The translations under genes and the position numbers were made by a program. The notes beneath the pieces are model-generated. The model saw nothing but the letters and a program-made list of their open reading frames with translations. It did not search any database and was not told where the DNA came from. From an uncultured Paracoccaceae bacterium (GTDB lineage: Bacteria; Pseudomonadota; Alphaproteobacteria; Rhodobacterales; Rhodobacteraceae), in assembly GCA_947500005.1 (NCBI GenBank), contig CANMQJ010000004.1, positions 191,399-255,398 of the forward strand: a DNA stretch of 64,000 bases. The letters are read 5' to 3'. Shown here one piece after another: positions 1-11,054 of this stretch. Every line of letters starts with the position of its first letter. Position 1 is the stretch's first letter.

Positions 1-102
1 CAAACCGGCATGGCCCAGCGCCAGCGCAAGGTCGTCTGTGCCCAGTTCCCCCCCTCCGATCAGGGTTATTGGCGATGAGCTGTGAACAATGGGGGAAATC
101 AT
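1..102 (-). CDS. Thiamine pyrophosphokinase, 5' end only (truncated by window edge)
   Basis: Reading leftward from an ATG at 102-100, the first 34 codons give a protein starting MISPIVHSSSP and continuing ITLIGGGELGTDDLALALGH before the window edge. The hydrophobic strand followed by GGGE is how alphaproteobacterial thiamine pyrophosphokinases begin; these enzymes transfer pyrophosphate from ATP to thiamine in the cytoplasm to make TPP. Only the N-terminus is visible, so the catalytic residues cannot be checked and the call rests on this short stretch. The gene is divergent from the acidic protein that follows, with 139 bp between the two starts. Confidence 0.55.
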   Translation of the reverse strand, partial: MISPIVHSSSPITLIGGGELGTDDLALALGHAGL

Positions 103-241
103 ACGCGGTTTACTGCCCGTTCCGGAAACGGGACACAATCTCGCCATGAAATGATACGCTGTTAATCATAGATTCGGGCCGAAATTGACGCTCGGGGGAT
201 GGTATACCGCCAAGCACAAGTATGTAGAGGACGAGCATCCC

Positions 242-2566
242 ATGGTACAGAACAACAAGGTCCTGACGGTCTCCTACGGCACGTTTTCCTGCACGCTCGA
301 AGGGTTCGAGGACTCTTTCGACACGATGAAGGCGATTGCCGAGTACTTCCGCGACCTCGCTGCCGATGACCGGTATTTCGGCGCGGAACCCCCGCAGCCG
401 GATACGGAGATGCTCGCCCGCATCGCCGAACGCGAGATTTCGCGCCAGGTCGAGGCCCGCCGCGACGCCTCCGGCATCGTGCTGCGCGCCGCCCAGCCGC
501 TGGCCGCACCCCTGACGGCCGGGGTCAGCGCCCCGTCGCCCGAACCGCCCGCCGCCGAACCGACCCCCGAGCCGAAAGCGGAACAGGCAGAGGCGCCTCC
601 GGCGACCGAAGTGGAAATGCCCGCCGCCGAACCCGCGGCCGAGGCAGAGGAAACCGCACCCGCGGCACCTGCCGAAGCCTTCCCCGAGGCCACCGCCCTC
701 GAAGCGGCCATCATCGAGGCCGAGGAAGAGGCCGAAGCCGCAGAACCCCGCATCGTCCCGGCCGAAGAGGACATGGCTCAAGACCTGTCCGACGCAGCCC
801 TCGAGGAGACCGAGGCGCTGGCCGAAACCGCCGCCGAGGCCGAGGCCGAGGACGAGGCCGAACTGGCCGCGGCCCTGGCCGAAGAGGTTCTGGCCGAGGA
901 CGAGCACGAAGCGGAGGCCGAAGCCGAACACGAAACCGAAGCCCGGACCGAAGACGAGCACGAGGCGGAAGCCGAGCCCGATTTCGAGCCCATGGTCGCC
1001 GAAGCGATCGCGCCGGAAACCGAAGCCACGATCGAGGAAATCGAGCACGCCCTCGAAGCCGAAGCCGAAACCTCCGAGGAGATCGAAGCACCCGAGGCGC
1101 GCGGCTCCGAGATCGAGGACCCCAAGACAGGTCTGCGCGACGAGGCCGAGGAAGAGGCCGCACTCGAAGCCATTTCCGCACGCCTGGCCGCGGACGAGGA
1201 AGACATGGCCTCGCAGACCGAAACCGGGCAGGACATCCCCCTGGCCGAGCCGGTCGAGCCGGAAGACGAGATCGTCCCCTTCGCCGACAGCATCGCCGCG
1301 AAACTCCAGCGCATCCGCGCCGTGGTCTCGCGCCAGGAGCGTCTGGCCGGCGACGAGTATGACGAGGACGAGCACGCGCAGGACATCCTCTCCCAGGCCC
1401 CCGCCCACGAGGAAGAGGAAGCCCCCGAGGCCCCGATCGAGGACGCGCTCTTTACCGATCTCGACATGGATGACGAGGACGGGAATGACAGCGACGACCT
1501 CAAGAACATCCTCGAGGACGACGCGCGCGCCGAGGCCGCGGCCGAACCTTCTGCCGAACCCGCCGAGGGCGAGAAGCGCATCGCCCGCGTGTTGAAGGTC
1601 AAGCAGCGCGACGTCGCCGCCGCCCTCGCCTCCGGCGAGATGGAGGAGGTGGCCGAGGACGAGGAAGACACTCCCGCCCCCGCCGGCTCGCTCTCGCCCG
1701 AGGACGAAGAAGACCTGATGCGCGAGCTTGCCGAGGTCGAGGCGGAACTGCGCGGCCACGACACGCAGGACGAGGAGGACGAAGACACTCTTTTCGGGCC
1801 CGGCGAAGAGGACTATTTCGACGCGGACAGCGAAGAGGAAGCCGCCACCGAGGAGGCCAGCCTGCCCCCCCTGCCCGCCGAAGAGGCCAACGGCGAGGAC
1901 CTGGCCCGGCTGATGGAGGCCGCCGACCTCAAGCTCGACGACCCCGAGCGCACCAGCAACCGCGAGACCTATTCGCATCTGCGCGCCGCCGTCGCCGCCG
2001 CCCAGGCCGAACGCCAGGCGGGTGGAACCGTCGGCACGCATCCCGATGACGACCCCTATCGCGAGGACCTGGCCGAGGTCGTGCGCCCGCGCCGCCCCGT
2101 CGCCTCGGGCGGTGCAGAGCGTCCGCGTCCGGGCAGCGACCGCCCCGCGCCGCTCAAGCTGGTGGCGGAACAGCGCGTCGATGCGCCCGCAGCCGCCGCC
2201 GAACCCGTCGCGCCGCGCGGCCCCGTGCGCCCGCGCCGCATCCCCTCGGTGACCGAACCCCTGGCCGAAACCGACGCCGAGGGTGGCTTCGCCGCCTATG
2301 CCGAGGAACATGGCGCCACGTCGCTGGCAGACCTGCTCGAAGCCGCGGCCGCCTATCTCTCCTTCGTCGAGGGACAGGAACAGTTCTCGCGCCCGCAGCT
2401 GATGAACAAGGTTCGCGGCGTCCGCGACGAGGACTTCAACCGTGAGGACGGGCTGCGCTCCTTCGGCCAACTCCTGCGCGAGGGCAAGATCGAGAAGACC
2501 GGCGGCGGCCGCTTCGCAGCCTCCGGCCGGATCGGCTTCCGCCCGGACGAACGCGCCGTCGGCTGA
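242..2566 (+). CDS. Long acidic Glu/Ala-rich protein, function unknown
   Basis: This is a 774-residue protein starting at the ATG at 242 (MVQNNKVLTVSYGTFS). An AGAGG at 226-230 supports this start over a TTG start 19 codons upstream. The first 80 residues look globular. Residues of about 100-600 are low complexity, dominated by Glu, Asp and Ala with Pro, and look disordered and strongly acidic. A folded C-terminal segment of about 100 residues follows (from AAYAEEHGATSLADLLEAAA). There is no signal peptide or membrane span. Similar proteins occur in Rhodobacteraceae and are sometimes labelled CheA-like, but I see no histidine-kinase motifs here. The gene is monocistronic and ends at a strong terminator. 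Function is unknown. Confidence 0.8.
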   Translation: MVQNNKVLTVSYGTFSCTLEGFEDSFDTMKAIAEYFRDLAADDRYFGAEPPQPDTEMLARIAEREISRQVEARRDASGIVLRAAQPLAAPLTAGVSAPSPEPPAAEPTPEPKAEQAEAPPATEVEMPAAEPAAEAEETAPAAPAEAFPEATALEAAIIEAEEEAEAAEPRIVPAEEDMAQDLSDAALEETEALAETAAEAEAEDEAELAAALAEEVLAEDEHEAEAEAEHETEARTEDEHEAEAEPDFEPMVAEAIAPETEATIEEIEHALEAEAETSEEIEAPEARGSEIEDPKTGLRDEAEEEAALEAISARLAADEEDMASQTETGQDIPLAEPVEPEDEIVPFADSIAAKLQRIRAVVSRQERLAGDEYDEDEHAQDILSQAPAHEEEEAPEAPIEDALFTDLDMDDEDGNDSDDLKNILEDDARAEAAAEPSAEPAEGEKRIARVLKVKQRDVAAALASGEMEEVAEDEEDTPAPAGSLSPEDEEDLMRELAEVEAELRGHDTQDEEDEDTLFGPGEEDYFDADSEEEAATEEASLPPLPAEEANGEDLARLMEAADLKLDDPERTSNRETYSHLRAAVAAAQAERQAGGTVGTHPDDDPYREDLAEVVRPRRPVASGGAERPRPGSDRPAPLKLVAEQRVDAPAAAAEPVAPRGPVRPRRIPSVTEPLAETDAEGGFAAYAEEHGATSLADLLEAAAAYLSFVEGQEQFSRPQLMNKVRGVRDEDFNREDGLRSFGQLLREGKIEKTGGGRFAASGRIGFRPDERAVG

Positions 2567-2589
2567 TCCCGGAAGTCATGCAAAGGAAA

Positions 2590-2615
2590 ACGCCCCGCAG
2601 CGCGGGGCGTTTTTC
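2590..2615. terminator. Bidirectional intrinsic terminator
   Basis: A perfect 9-bp stem (ACGCCCCGC at 2590-2598, GCGGGGCGT at 2602-2610) with a 3-nt loop is followed by T residues on the plus strand. On the minus strand the same hairpin is followed by TTTTCC. It lies between the convergent acidic-protein gene and the DUF2842 gene, so it can end both transcripts. Confidence 0.85.
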
Positions 2616-2670
2616 AGTTTCGGCGGGTCATTTTCGCAAAGCGCGGCCCGCCCAACCCATCATCGTCCGA

Positions 2671-2916
2671 CTATTCGCGCGGCTCGGCATCCGGGTCGGC
2701 CTGCCCCACTCCGCGAAAGACGAACTTGAACGGCACGATCCACAGGATGCCCAGCACGACGTAGATCACGAATTCCAGCCAGATTGGCGGCCGGTCCAGC
2801 ATGTTCACCACCGTGACCACCGCCACGATATAGGCCGGCATCCACACCAGCAGCAGCAGCAGCGACAACCGCCGCCGCGCCTTGTAGCTCAATCCGGGTT
2901 TCTTCTGCTCGCTCAT
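2671..2916 (-). CDS. DUF2842 small membrane protein
   Basis: This 81-residue protein starts MSEQKKPGLSYKARRR and has two hydrophobic segments (about residues 17-40 and 48-68), ending FKFVFRGVGQADPDAEPRE. The LSYKARRR start and the FRGVGQAD tail are what I recall as typical of DUF2842 in Rhodobacterales. It is predicted to sit in the inner membrane with a basic cytoplasmic N-terminus. The ATG at 2916 lies one base after the purA stop codon, so it is the second gene of a purA operon and probably translationally coupled. A TTG four codons upstream is a less likely start. Its function is not known to me. Confidence 0.75.
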   Translation of the reverse strand: MSEQKKPGLSYKARRRLSLLLLLVWMPAYIVAVVTVVNMLDRPPIWLEFVIYVVLGILWIVPFKFVFRGVGQADPDAEPRE

Positions 2917-2917
2917 C

Positions 2918-4213
<1,296 letters not shown>

Positions 4214-4392
4214 GTCCGGTCCTTTTCGATTGCATGACTCGCAAACCCGGGCCGGTATAGCGATGCAGGGGATGCAGGGAAACCGCAATTTCGACGCATC
4301 CCGCCCGCGCGGCGCGCCCGAGACTGGACAGCGCGCCGCCTTTGCGCGACTCTTGGCGCCAAAAAGCGTTTTACGATTGACGGTGGGGAAGA

Positions 4393-4788
4393 ATGGCCGT
4401 GTTCCTGCGATGGCTCTTTGCATTCATGTTGCTGAGCCTGACCTACAACCCGACACAGTGGAACTACGTGCGCTGGACGTACCAGAATTACGACGCCCGC
4501 CTCTCGGTCGCGGTGTTTCTCGGATTGTTGCTGCTGATCGGCTACATCATCTACCTGCGCGCCACGCTGCGTTCCATCGGCGGGTTCGGGATGCTGCTGA
4601 TCCTCGCCGTCGTGGCATCGCTGCTCTGGGTGCTTTACGATTTCGGCCTGCTGCATCTCGACAACACGACCGTGAATGTCTGGCTGGGCATCCTCGCGCT
4701 CTCGGTCGTCCTGGGCATCGGGCTGAGCTGGAGTCATGTACGCCGCCAGCTCGCCGGTCAGGTGGACATGGACGACGTGGACGAATGA
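4393..4788 (+). CDS. Small integral membrane protein (DUF6524-like)
   Basis: This 131-residue protein has about four hydrophobic segments (residues 5-20, 38-55, 62-82, 92-112) and a charged tail ending DMDDVDE. The N-terminus [22 protein letters not shown] resembles a family I recall as DUF6524, found mainly in Rhodobacterales. GGGGAAG precedes the ATG. The downstream TauE-like gene begins five bases after its stop codon, so the two are probably co-transcribed. No biochemical role is known to me. Confidence 0.7.
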   Translation: MAVFLRWLFAFMLLSLTYNPTQWNYVRWTYQNYDARLSVAVFLGLLLLIGYIIYLRATLRSIGGFGMLLILAVVASLLWVLYDFGLLHLDNTTVNVWLGILALSVVLGIGLSWSHVRRQLAGQVDMDDVDE

Positions 4789-4792
4789 GCGC

Positions 4793-5554
4793 GTGAGCGA
4801 TCCGGCCACCCTTGCCGCCCTTGGCGGGGCCAGCCTGCTGGCCGGCGCCGTCAACGCCATCGCCGGCGGCGGCACCTTCTTCACCTTTCCCGTGCTGATC
4901 TGGGCGGGCCTGCCGCCGCTTATGGCCAACACCACGAACATGGTGGCGCTCCTGCCCGCCAACCTTACCGCGCTTGCCGCGCTGCGCGGCGACCTGCGCC
5001 GGGCTGGCGGGTACGCTGGGCTGTTCGCGATCATGGGGGCCATCGGCGGCGCGCTCGGCGCGGTGCTGCTGCTCAATCTCGGCAACGCGGTGTTCTCCGC
5101 GCTGGTGCCCTGGCTCATCGGCTTCGCCACGCTGCTCTTTGCCGTGGCTCCGCAGTTGCGCCGCCTCGCCACTCGCGCGCGCCCCTCAGCCGAGGCGCGG
5201 CTCGGCCCCGCGCCGCTGTCGTTCCTCGCGCTCGTCAGCCTCTATGGCGGCTATTTCGGCGCGGGCCTCGGCCAGATGACGCTGGCCACGCTCACGCTGT
5301 GCGGCTTCACCGACCTGCGCGCCGCCATCGCGCTCAAGAACCTGCTGATCTTCTCGATCACCTTCGCCGCCGTGCTGGTCATCGTGGCGGGCGGCACGCT
5401 GCACTGGCCCTATGCGGCCCTGATGTTCGCGGGATCGGCCATCGGTGGTTTTCTCGGCGGCCATCTGCTGACCCACGTGCCCGCCCAACCCGTCCGCTGG
5501 GCGATCATCGCCTATGGCACCTTCCTGACGCTGGTCTATTCGGGCGCGGTCTGA
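4793..5554 (+). CDS. TauE/SafE-family membrane permease
   Basis: This 253-residue protein belongs to the sulfite exporter TauE/SafE family, inner-membrane proteins that export sulfite, sulfoacetate or related anions. About eight hydrophobic helices are visible. The first family repeat has GAVNAIAGGGTFFTFPVL and ANTTNMVALLPANL, and the second has YGGYFGAGLGQMTL and LKNLLIFS. I chose the GTG at 4793, five bases after the preceding stop, because upstream codons in this frame only overlap the DUF6524 gene. The substrate cannot be read from the sequence. The gene is convergent with the nitrile hydratase operon and overlaps its end by 19 bp. Confidence 0.85.
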   Translation: MSDPATLAALGGASLLAGAVNAIAGGGTFFTFPVLIWAGLPPLMANTTNMVALLPANLTALAALRGDLRRAGGYAGLFAIMGAIGGALGAVLLLNLGNAVFSALVPWLIGFATLLFAVAPQLRRLATRARPSAEARLGPAPLSFLALVSLYGGYFGAGLGQMTLATLTLCGFTDLRAAIALKNLLIFSITFAAVLVIVAGGTLHWPYAALMFAGSAIGGFLGGHLLTHVPAQPVRWAIIAYGTFLTLVYSGAV

Positions 5555-5868
5555 CCCTTCAGGCGCACCGGCTGTCCATGCGGCGTGGACAGATACGCCT
5601 CGCGCCAATCCGCCTCGACGCGCGCGACCTCATCGGCCGCTGCCGCGCCCTCCTCGGCAAGCCAGCCCTCCAGCGTCTCCAGCCAGGCGGCGAAGTAATC
5701 CTCGCCCCCGTTCAACTCCTTCGCCAACCCGTGCCGCTTCAACGTCGCGCCGAACCGCGCCGCCCAGTCGGGCCAGTCGAGCCGCCCGGCCTCGTTGAGA
5801 TGCACGGTCAGCGCAAAGACCTGCGCATGCCAGGGCTCTTCGAAAACAGGATCGGGTCGCGCGCTCAT
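5536..5868 (-). CDS. Nitrile hydratase activator/accessory protein
   Basis: This 110-residue protein ([20 protein letters not shown]) is of the small activator type that forms a complex with nitrile hydratase alpha subunit and delivers the metal or assists cysteine oxidation. The FEEPWHAQVFALTVHLNEAG opening resembles the N-terminal part of nitrile hydratase beta subunits, to which these activators are related. Its ATG overlaps the beta-subunit stop by 4 bp (ATGA, 5865-5868), so alpha, beta and activator form one tightly coupled operon on the minus strand. Confidence 0.85.
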   Translation of the reverse strand: MSARPDPVFEEPWHAQVFALTVHLNEAGRLDWPDWAARFGATLKRHGLAKELNGGEDYFAAWLETLEGWLAEEGAAAADEVARVEADWREAYLSTPHGQPVRLKGQTAPE

Positions 5869-6542
5869 GCCGGCTCCAGGTAGCTCTGCCACAGATCCAG
5901 CACCACCTCGTCCGAAGGGTGCTCGGGATGGGTCCACAGCTCGCTTGCCGCGAAGATCACCGCGTAAAGCGGCTCGGGCGCCTCGCCCAGCCCATGCGCA
6001 TTGCTGTCGGGCAGCACATGCGCCCCGTGACAGCGCAGCACCCGGCCCCGCGCGCCCGAGGCATAGCCCGGCAGGCGCGTATGCCCGCCCTCGACCAGCC
6101 GGTTGCCCGCCGGCCGCACCGTGCGCACCGCGTCGCCCGCGGCAAAGGCAGGCTCCGGCCCGCCCTCGCGCTCGGACGGTCCGCCCCGCGCCAGAACCTC
6201 GGGCACGGCGGCCGCCTTCAACGCCCGCTCGGCCAGCGCGTGCTGCTCCGCCTCGGAGACGCCGCGCAGATCGTCCGCCGTCAGAACCCCGCGCTCCACC
6301 AGCAGATCGGCCAAAGCCGAGATCCATTTCTCGTAATAGGAGAAGGTCACGTAATCCTTCGGCGACAGCTGCTCGCGCGCGCGCCGCGACATGTCCAGGT
6401 TCCACTGCCCCAGGCCGCCCGCCGCAAGCGTCACCGCCAGCGCGCGGCGGTGCCAGTCCTCGGCAAAGACCGGCGCATCCGGCGCATCGGGGATCACCGG
6501 CCCATGCCCGAACCGGCCGCCCATGTCATGCACCCGGCTCAT
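5865..6542 (-). CDS. nthB: Nitrile hydratase beta subunit
   Basis: This 225-residue protein starts [16 protein letters not shown], the usual beta-subunit N-terminus. The family sequences [14 protein letters not shown] and [10 protein letters not shown] follow, and the C-terminal SH3-like half has [17 protein letters not shown] and [11 protein letters not shown]. With the alpha subunit it forms the cytoplasmic enzyme that hydrates nitriles to amides. The start overlaps the alpha-subunit stop by 4 bp and the end overlaps the activator start in the same way. No amidase gene is adjacent, so the next step towards the carboxylate must be encoded elsewhere. Confidence 0.93.
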   Translation of the reverse strand: MSRVHDMGGRFGHGPVIPDAPDAPVFAEDWHRRALAVTLAAGGLGQWNLDMSRRAREQLSPKDYVTFSYYEKWISALADLLVERGVLTADDLRGVSEAEQHALAERALKAAAVPEVLARGGPSEREGGPEPAFAAGDAVRTVRPAGNRLVEGGHTRLPGYASGARGRVLRCHGAHVLPDSNAHGLGEAPEPLYAVIFAASELWTHPEHPSDEVVLDLWQSYLEPA

Positions 6543-7153
6543 GACGGCACCCGCGCCAGCCCGGTGCCGATCATCGAATCGCGCGTGACCAGCCCGGCCA
6601 GCTCCTTCTCGCTCATCCCCTCGCTGCCCTCGGGCCGCATCGGGATCACGAGATAGCGCACCTCGGCCGTCGAATCCCAGACGCGCACGGCGGTTTCGGG
6701 CGGCAGGCCGACGCCGAACTCGGCCAACACCCGGCGCGGCTCGCGCACCGCGCGGGCGCGGTAGGCGTCCGACTTGTACCAGGCGGGCGGAATGCCCAGC
6801 AAAGGCCACGGGTAGCAGGAGCACAAAGTGCAGACGACCATGTTGTGCTGCACCGGCGTGTTCTCGACCGCCACCACATGCTCCGCCTGCCGGCCGTAAA
6901 AGCCCATCTCGGACACCGCCGCCGTCGCATCCGTCAACAGTGCCGCCCGGAACGCCGGATCGGCCCAGGCCCGCGCCACCACCCGCGCCCCGTTCTGCGG
7001 CCCGATCTTCGTCTCGTAGGTCTCGATGATCTCATCCAGCGCGGCCGGATCGATCAGCCCCTTGCGCGTCAGGATGGTCTCCAGCGCCTTGACCCGCAGC
7101 GCGGGCTCGGGTGGCAACAGGGAATGCGGGTGGTCGTGATGGTCATGCGGCAT
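6539..7153 (-). CDS. nthA: Nitrile hydratase alpha subunit, cobalt type
   Basis: This 204-residue protein carries the metal-binding motif C108-T-L-C111-S-C113. The Thr after the first Cys is typical of cobalt-type (rather than iron-type CSLCSC) enzymes. In active enzymes two of these cysteines are oxidised to sulfinic and sulfenic acids. The N-terminus [11 protein letters not shown] is rich in histidine and could bind metal. The ATG at 7153 is the last start in this frame before conserved sequence and is followed within 20 codons by [11 protein letters not shown]. First gene of the alpha-beta-activator operon, divergent from secG. Confidence 0.93.
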   Translation of the reverse strand: MPHDHHDHPHSLLPPEPALRVKALETILTRKGLIDPAALDEIIETYETKIGPQNGARVVARAWADPAFRAALLTDATAAVSEMGFYGRQAEHVVAVENTPVQHNMVVCTLCSCYPWPLLGIPPAWYKSDAYRARAVREPRRVLAEFGVGLPPETAVRVWDSTAEVRYLVIPMRPEGSEGMSEKELAGLVTRDSMIGTGLARVPS

Positions 7154-7253
7154 GGCCTCACAGTGCCGCCCCGCCCCCGCCCTGTCCAGCCCCCGCGAAG
7201 AGGACCCGCCCAGGGTCCGATGAGCGAAGCGCAGCCCGCGCGGAACTCGCGGG

Positions 7254-7282
7254 TTGCCCCGGCGCGCAAACTTGCATAGATA
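7254..7282 (+). promoter_or_regulatory. Predicted sigma-70-type promoter of secG
   Basis: TTGCCC (7254-7259) and TAGATA (7277-7282) are separated by 17 bp, and secG starts 35 bp downstream. The match is moderate, and position and spacing are the main support. Confidence 0.45.
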
Positions 7283-7316
7283 GCGCCCGGAACAGCTCAC
7301 GCCCCACAGGACATCC

Positions 7317-7682
7317 ATGGAAAACGTCGTTCTCATCATCCACCTTCTCCTGGCCCTGAGCCTGATCGCCGTCGTCCTGATGCAGCGGTCCGAAGGCGGC
7401 GGGCTCGGCATGGGCGGCGGCGGCGGCGTGATGAGCGGCCGCAGCGCGGCCACCGCGCTCTCCAAGGTGACCTGGGTGCTGGCCGCGGCCTTCATCGTCA
7501 CCTCGCTGACACTCACCATCATCGCCGCGCAAAAGGCCGCGGGAACCTCCGTGCTCGACCGGCTGGGCGTGCCTGAGGCGACCGAGACGCAGGACGGCAC
7601 GACCCCGTCGGTGCCCGCCGGCAGCGATCTCCTGCCGCCCGCGCAGGGCGACGACGCCCCGTTGGTGCCGCGCGCCGACTGA
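7317..7682 (+). CDS. secG: Preprotein translocase subunit SecG
   Basis: This 121-residue protein is part of the SecYEG inner-membrane channel. It has two transmembrane segments (about residues 3-20 and 52-72) around a glycine-rich loop [11 protein letters not shown]. The conserved family opening [13 protein letters not shown] is present. The C-terminal tail of about 45 residues is Pro/Asp/Glu rich and longer than in E. coli SecG (110 residues), as is usual in alphaproteobacteria. The ATG at 7317 follows CAGGACATCC. A bulged hairpin lies between secG and pyrG, and pyrG has its own promoter, so the two genes may be only partly co-transcribed. Confidence 0.93.
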   Translation: MENVVLIIHLLLALSLIAVVLMQRSEGGGLGMGGGGGVMSGRSAATALSKVTWVLAAAFIVTSLTLTIIAAQKAAGTSVLDRLGVPEATETQDGTTPSVPAGSDLLPPAQGDDAPLVPRAD

Positions 7683-7704
7683 CCTACAAGACCTAGAAAA
7701 CGAC

Positions 7705-7745
7705 AGGGAACCCGCAACAGCATCTTGCGGTTCCCTTGCGCTTTT
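7705..7745 (+). terminator. Intrinsic terminator or attenuator after secG
   Basis: AGGGAACCCGCAA (7705-7717) pairs with TTGCGGTTCCCT (7725-7736) except for one bulged C, with a 7-nt loop, followed by TTTT at 7742-7745. It ends exactly where the predicted pyrG promoter begins. Confidence 0.6.
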
Positions 7746-7764
7746 GGCGCGAATCCTTTATATG
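7736..7764 (+). promoter_or_regulatory. Predicted pyrG promoter
   Basis: TTGCGC (7736-7741) and TATATG (7759-7764) are separated by 17 bp and would start transcription near 7771, giving an untranslated leader of about 83 nt before the pyrG ATG at 7854. The -35 box overlaps the last base of the upstream terminator stem. Confidence 0.5.
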
Positions 7765-7853
7765 TGAAGTCCCGTGGTGCTGCGGTTTTTGGCCCCTGCC
7801 GAAAACCGCCGGGCAGCAGAATTCTGACGTCTCACGGGAGCAGCCGAACAACC

Positions 7854-9497
<1,644 letters not shown>

Positions 9498-9505
9498 GGG
9501 GCATC

Positions 9506-9574
9506 GGGGGGCGCTGCCCCCTCTTGGCGCGTGCCGCGCCAATTCACCCCCGGAGTATTTGGCAAGAGATGAAG
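9506..9574 (+). repeat. Dispersed 3' double-hairpin element, copy A (after pyrG)
   Basis: Read in the sense of pyrG it has a GGGGGGC-GCT-GCCCCCT hairpin, a second hairpin TTGGCGCG-TGC-CGCGCCAA, then TTCACCCCCG and GAGTATTTGGCAAGAGATGA. It starts nine bases after the pyrG stop and ends 21 bases before the stop of the convergent 44-residue gene. The hairpins followed by an AT-rich stretch suggest a 3' processing or termination role. Confidence 0.75.
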
Positions 9575-9595
9575 GGGCGCGGTCGCGCGCCCGCC

Positions 9596-9730
9596 TCATA
9601 CGTCGTGGAAGCGATTGACCCGGCGCTGCATTTCCGAACAGCTCTCGAAGACGCGGATCACCTTGCGGTAGAAGGGCATGCCTTCGGTCTGAAAGCGCGG
9701 GGCGGTCGGGTTCTTGTGAGCGGGTTGCAT
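9596..9730 (-). CDS. Small basic protein of 44 residues, function unknown
   Basis: The frame from the ATG at 9730 encodes MQPAHKNPTAPRFQTEG, then MPFYRKVIRVFESCSEMQ and ends RRVNRFHDV. AAAGGA lies at correct spacing before the ATG, which is the main reason to call it a gene. The C-terminal half could form one amphipathic basic helix. There is no signal peptide, membrane span or metal motif. The gene is bracketed by two inverted copies of the dispersed 3' element (9506-9574 and 9838-9904). I do not recognise a family. Confidence 0.6.
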   Translation of the reverse strand: MQPAHKNPTAPRFQTEGMPFYRKVIRVFESCSEMQRRVNRFHDV

Positions 9731-9837
9731 GGGTCTGGTCCTTTCCCGGTGGGACTGATGGACGTTTCGTACCCTCACATTGCCCCGATTCGGCCCGCGC
9801 CGTCTGTGACCAAGGTTACGCAGCGTCAAAACCCGCC

Positions 9838-9904
9838 CTTCATCTCTTTGAAAATACTCCGGGGGTGAATTGACCCGCAGGGTCAAGAGGGGGCAGCGCC
9901 CCCT
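9838..9904 (-). repeat. Dispersed 3' double-hairpin element, copy B (after the dipeptidase gene)
   Basis: Read on the minus strand, 12 bases after the M19 dipeptidase stop: hairpin AGGGGGC-GCT-GCCCCCT, second hairpin TTGACCC-TGC-GGGTCAA, TTCACCCCCG, then GAGTATTTTCAAAGAGATGA. The second stem differs from copies A and C by paired changes that keep base pairing. Confidence 0.75.
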
Positions 9905-9915
9905 CGCCCGCGCCC

Positions 9916-10956
9916 TCAATGGCCCCAGGTCTCGCGCAGCACGCGCATCCAGTTGCCCCAGCAGATCCGTTCGATCCGCGCGGCCGGATAGCCCGCGCGC
10001 TCCATCAGCCGCACGAGCGCGGGCAGTTTCTCCACCCGGTCCAGCCAGTATGGCGGGTCGCAGCCGTCGTAATCCGAGCCGATCGCGACGCCCTCCTCGC
10101 CCAGCCGGTCGAGAAGATGCCCGAGCATCGCCAGCACCGCCGCCTCGGGCACATCCGCATCCGGCTGGCCATCGGGCCGCAGGAAGCTGCACTCGAAGTT
10201 CAGCCCGACGACACCCCCCGTTCCCGCGATCACCGCCAGCTGCGCATCGGTCAGGTTGCGCGCATGGGGCGCGACCGCATGGGCGTTGGAATGGGTGGCC
10301 ACCAGCGGCCTGGTCGAAATGGCGGCCACGTCGCGCATCCCTTCCATGTTCAGGTGGCTCAGGTCCACCAGCACGCCTAGCGCGTCGCAGCGCGCCACCA
10401 GCGCCCGGCCCCTCTCGGTCAATCCCGGCCCGATATCGCCATCCGAGGGGTAGCGGAACGGCACGCCATGCCCGAACGGGTTGGGCCGCGACCAGACCGG
10501 CCCCAGCGAGCGCAGGCCCAGAGCGTAGAGCTCCTCCAGCCGCGCGAGCTCCGCATCCAGCCCCTCGGCCCCTTCCAGGTGCAGCACCCCGGCCAGCATC
10601 CCCGCCTCCCGCGCCGCCTCGATCTCGGCCACCGTCCGGCACAGGCGCAGCGCGCCCAGCCGGTCCAGTTCCAGCATGGTCCGGGCCTCGGCCCGGATCA
10701 TCTCCCAGGCCGCCGTCTCGGGGATCTCGGGCGGCATCGGCAGGTCGTACTGTCCCGGCCGCGGACCCGGGGCGTCCAGCACGCCGGGCGATTCCGCCCA
10801 GATGGCGAAAAAGCCGCCGCCGAAGCCGCCTTCCTTCGCCCTGGGCAGGTCCAGCTGCCCCTCCAGCCCCTCGATGAAACCGGGCGCGGCGGCGGCACCG
10901 CCTGACCGCGCCAGCTTGGTCAGCACATCGTTGTGCCCGTCGAAAATCAGTGTCAT
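9916..10956 (-). CDS. Membrane dipeptidase (peptidase M19)
   Basis: This 346-residue zinc-dependent dipeptidase of family M19 hydrolyses dipeptides, in this family often with D- or modified residues. The first metal site is FDGHNDVL (His8 and Asp10). HLEGAEGLD supplies the bridging Glu, and the HSNAHAV and GSDYDG motifs complete the site. The start at 10956 gives MTLIFDGHNDVL; there is no signal peptide, so the protein is probably cytoplasmic despite the family name. The upstream 12 codons of the open frame lack homology. It stands alone on the minus strand and is followed by a dispersed 3' element. Confidence 0.92.
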   Translation of the reverse strand: MTLIFDGHNDVLTKLARSGGAAAAPGFIEGLEGQLDLPRAKEGGFGGGFFAIWAESPGVLDAPGPRPGQYDLPMPPEIPETAAWEMIRAEARTMLELDRLGALRLCRTVAEIEAAREAGMLAGVLHLEGAEGLDAELARLEELYALGLRSLGPVWSRPNPFGHGVPFRYPSDGDIGPGLTERGRALVARCDALGVLVDLSHLNMEGMRDVAAISTRPLVATHSNAHAVAPHARNLTDAQLAVIAGTGGVVGLNFECSFLRPDGQPDADVPEAAVLAMLGHLLDRLGEEGVAIGSDYDGCDPPYWLDRVEKLPALVRLMERAGYPAARIERICWGNWMRVLRETWGH

Positions 10957-11054
10957 GGCGTGACCTTGCGCCGGAAACCGCGCCACCCGCAAGCGGGATT
11001 GCGCGCGGCGCGCATCCGGGTCACTCTGCCCCTGCCAGACAGGGAGGAACGGGG

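Noticed and set aside
185..208. TTGACG and TATACC as a promoter for the acidic protein
   Set aside because: The two boxes are only 12 bp apart, too close for a normal promoter.
110..2470. Very long open frame of 786 codons on the strand opposite the acidic protein
   Set aside because: It is a mirror of the GAG/GCC-type codons of the acidic gene and reads as low-complexity Gly/Phe/Leu/Arg sequence with no domain, ribosome site or terminator. The plus-strand gene has a start signal and a downstream terminator.
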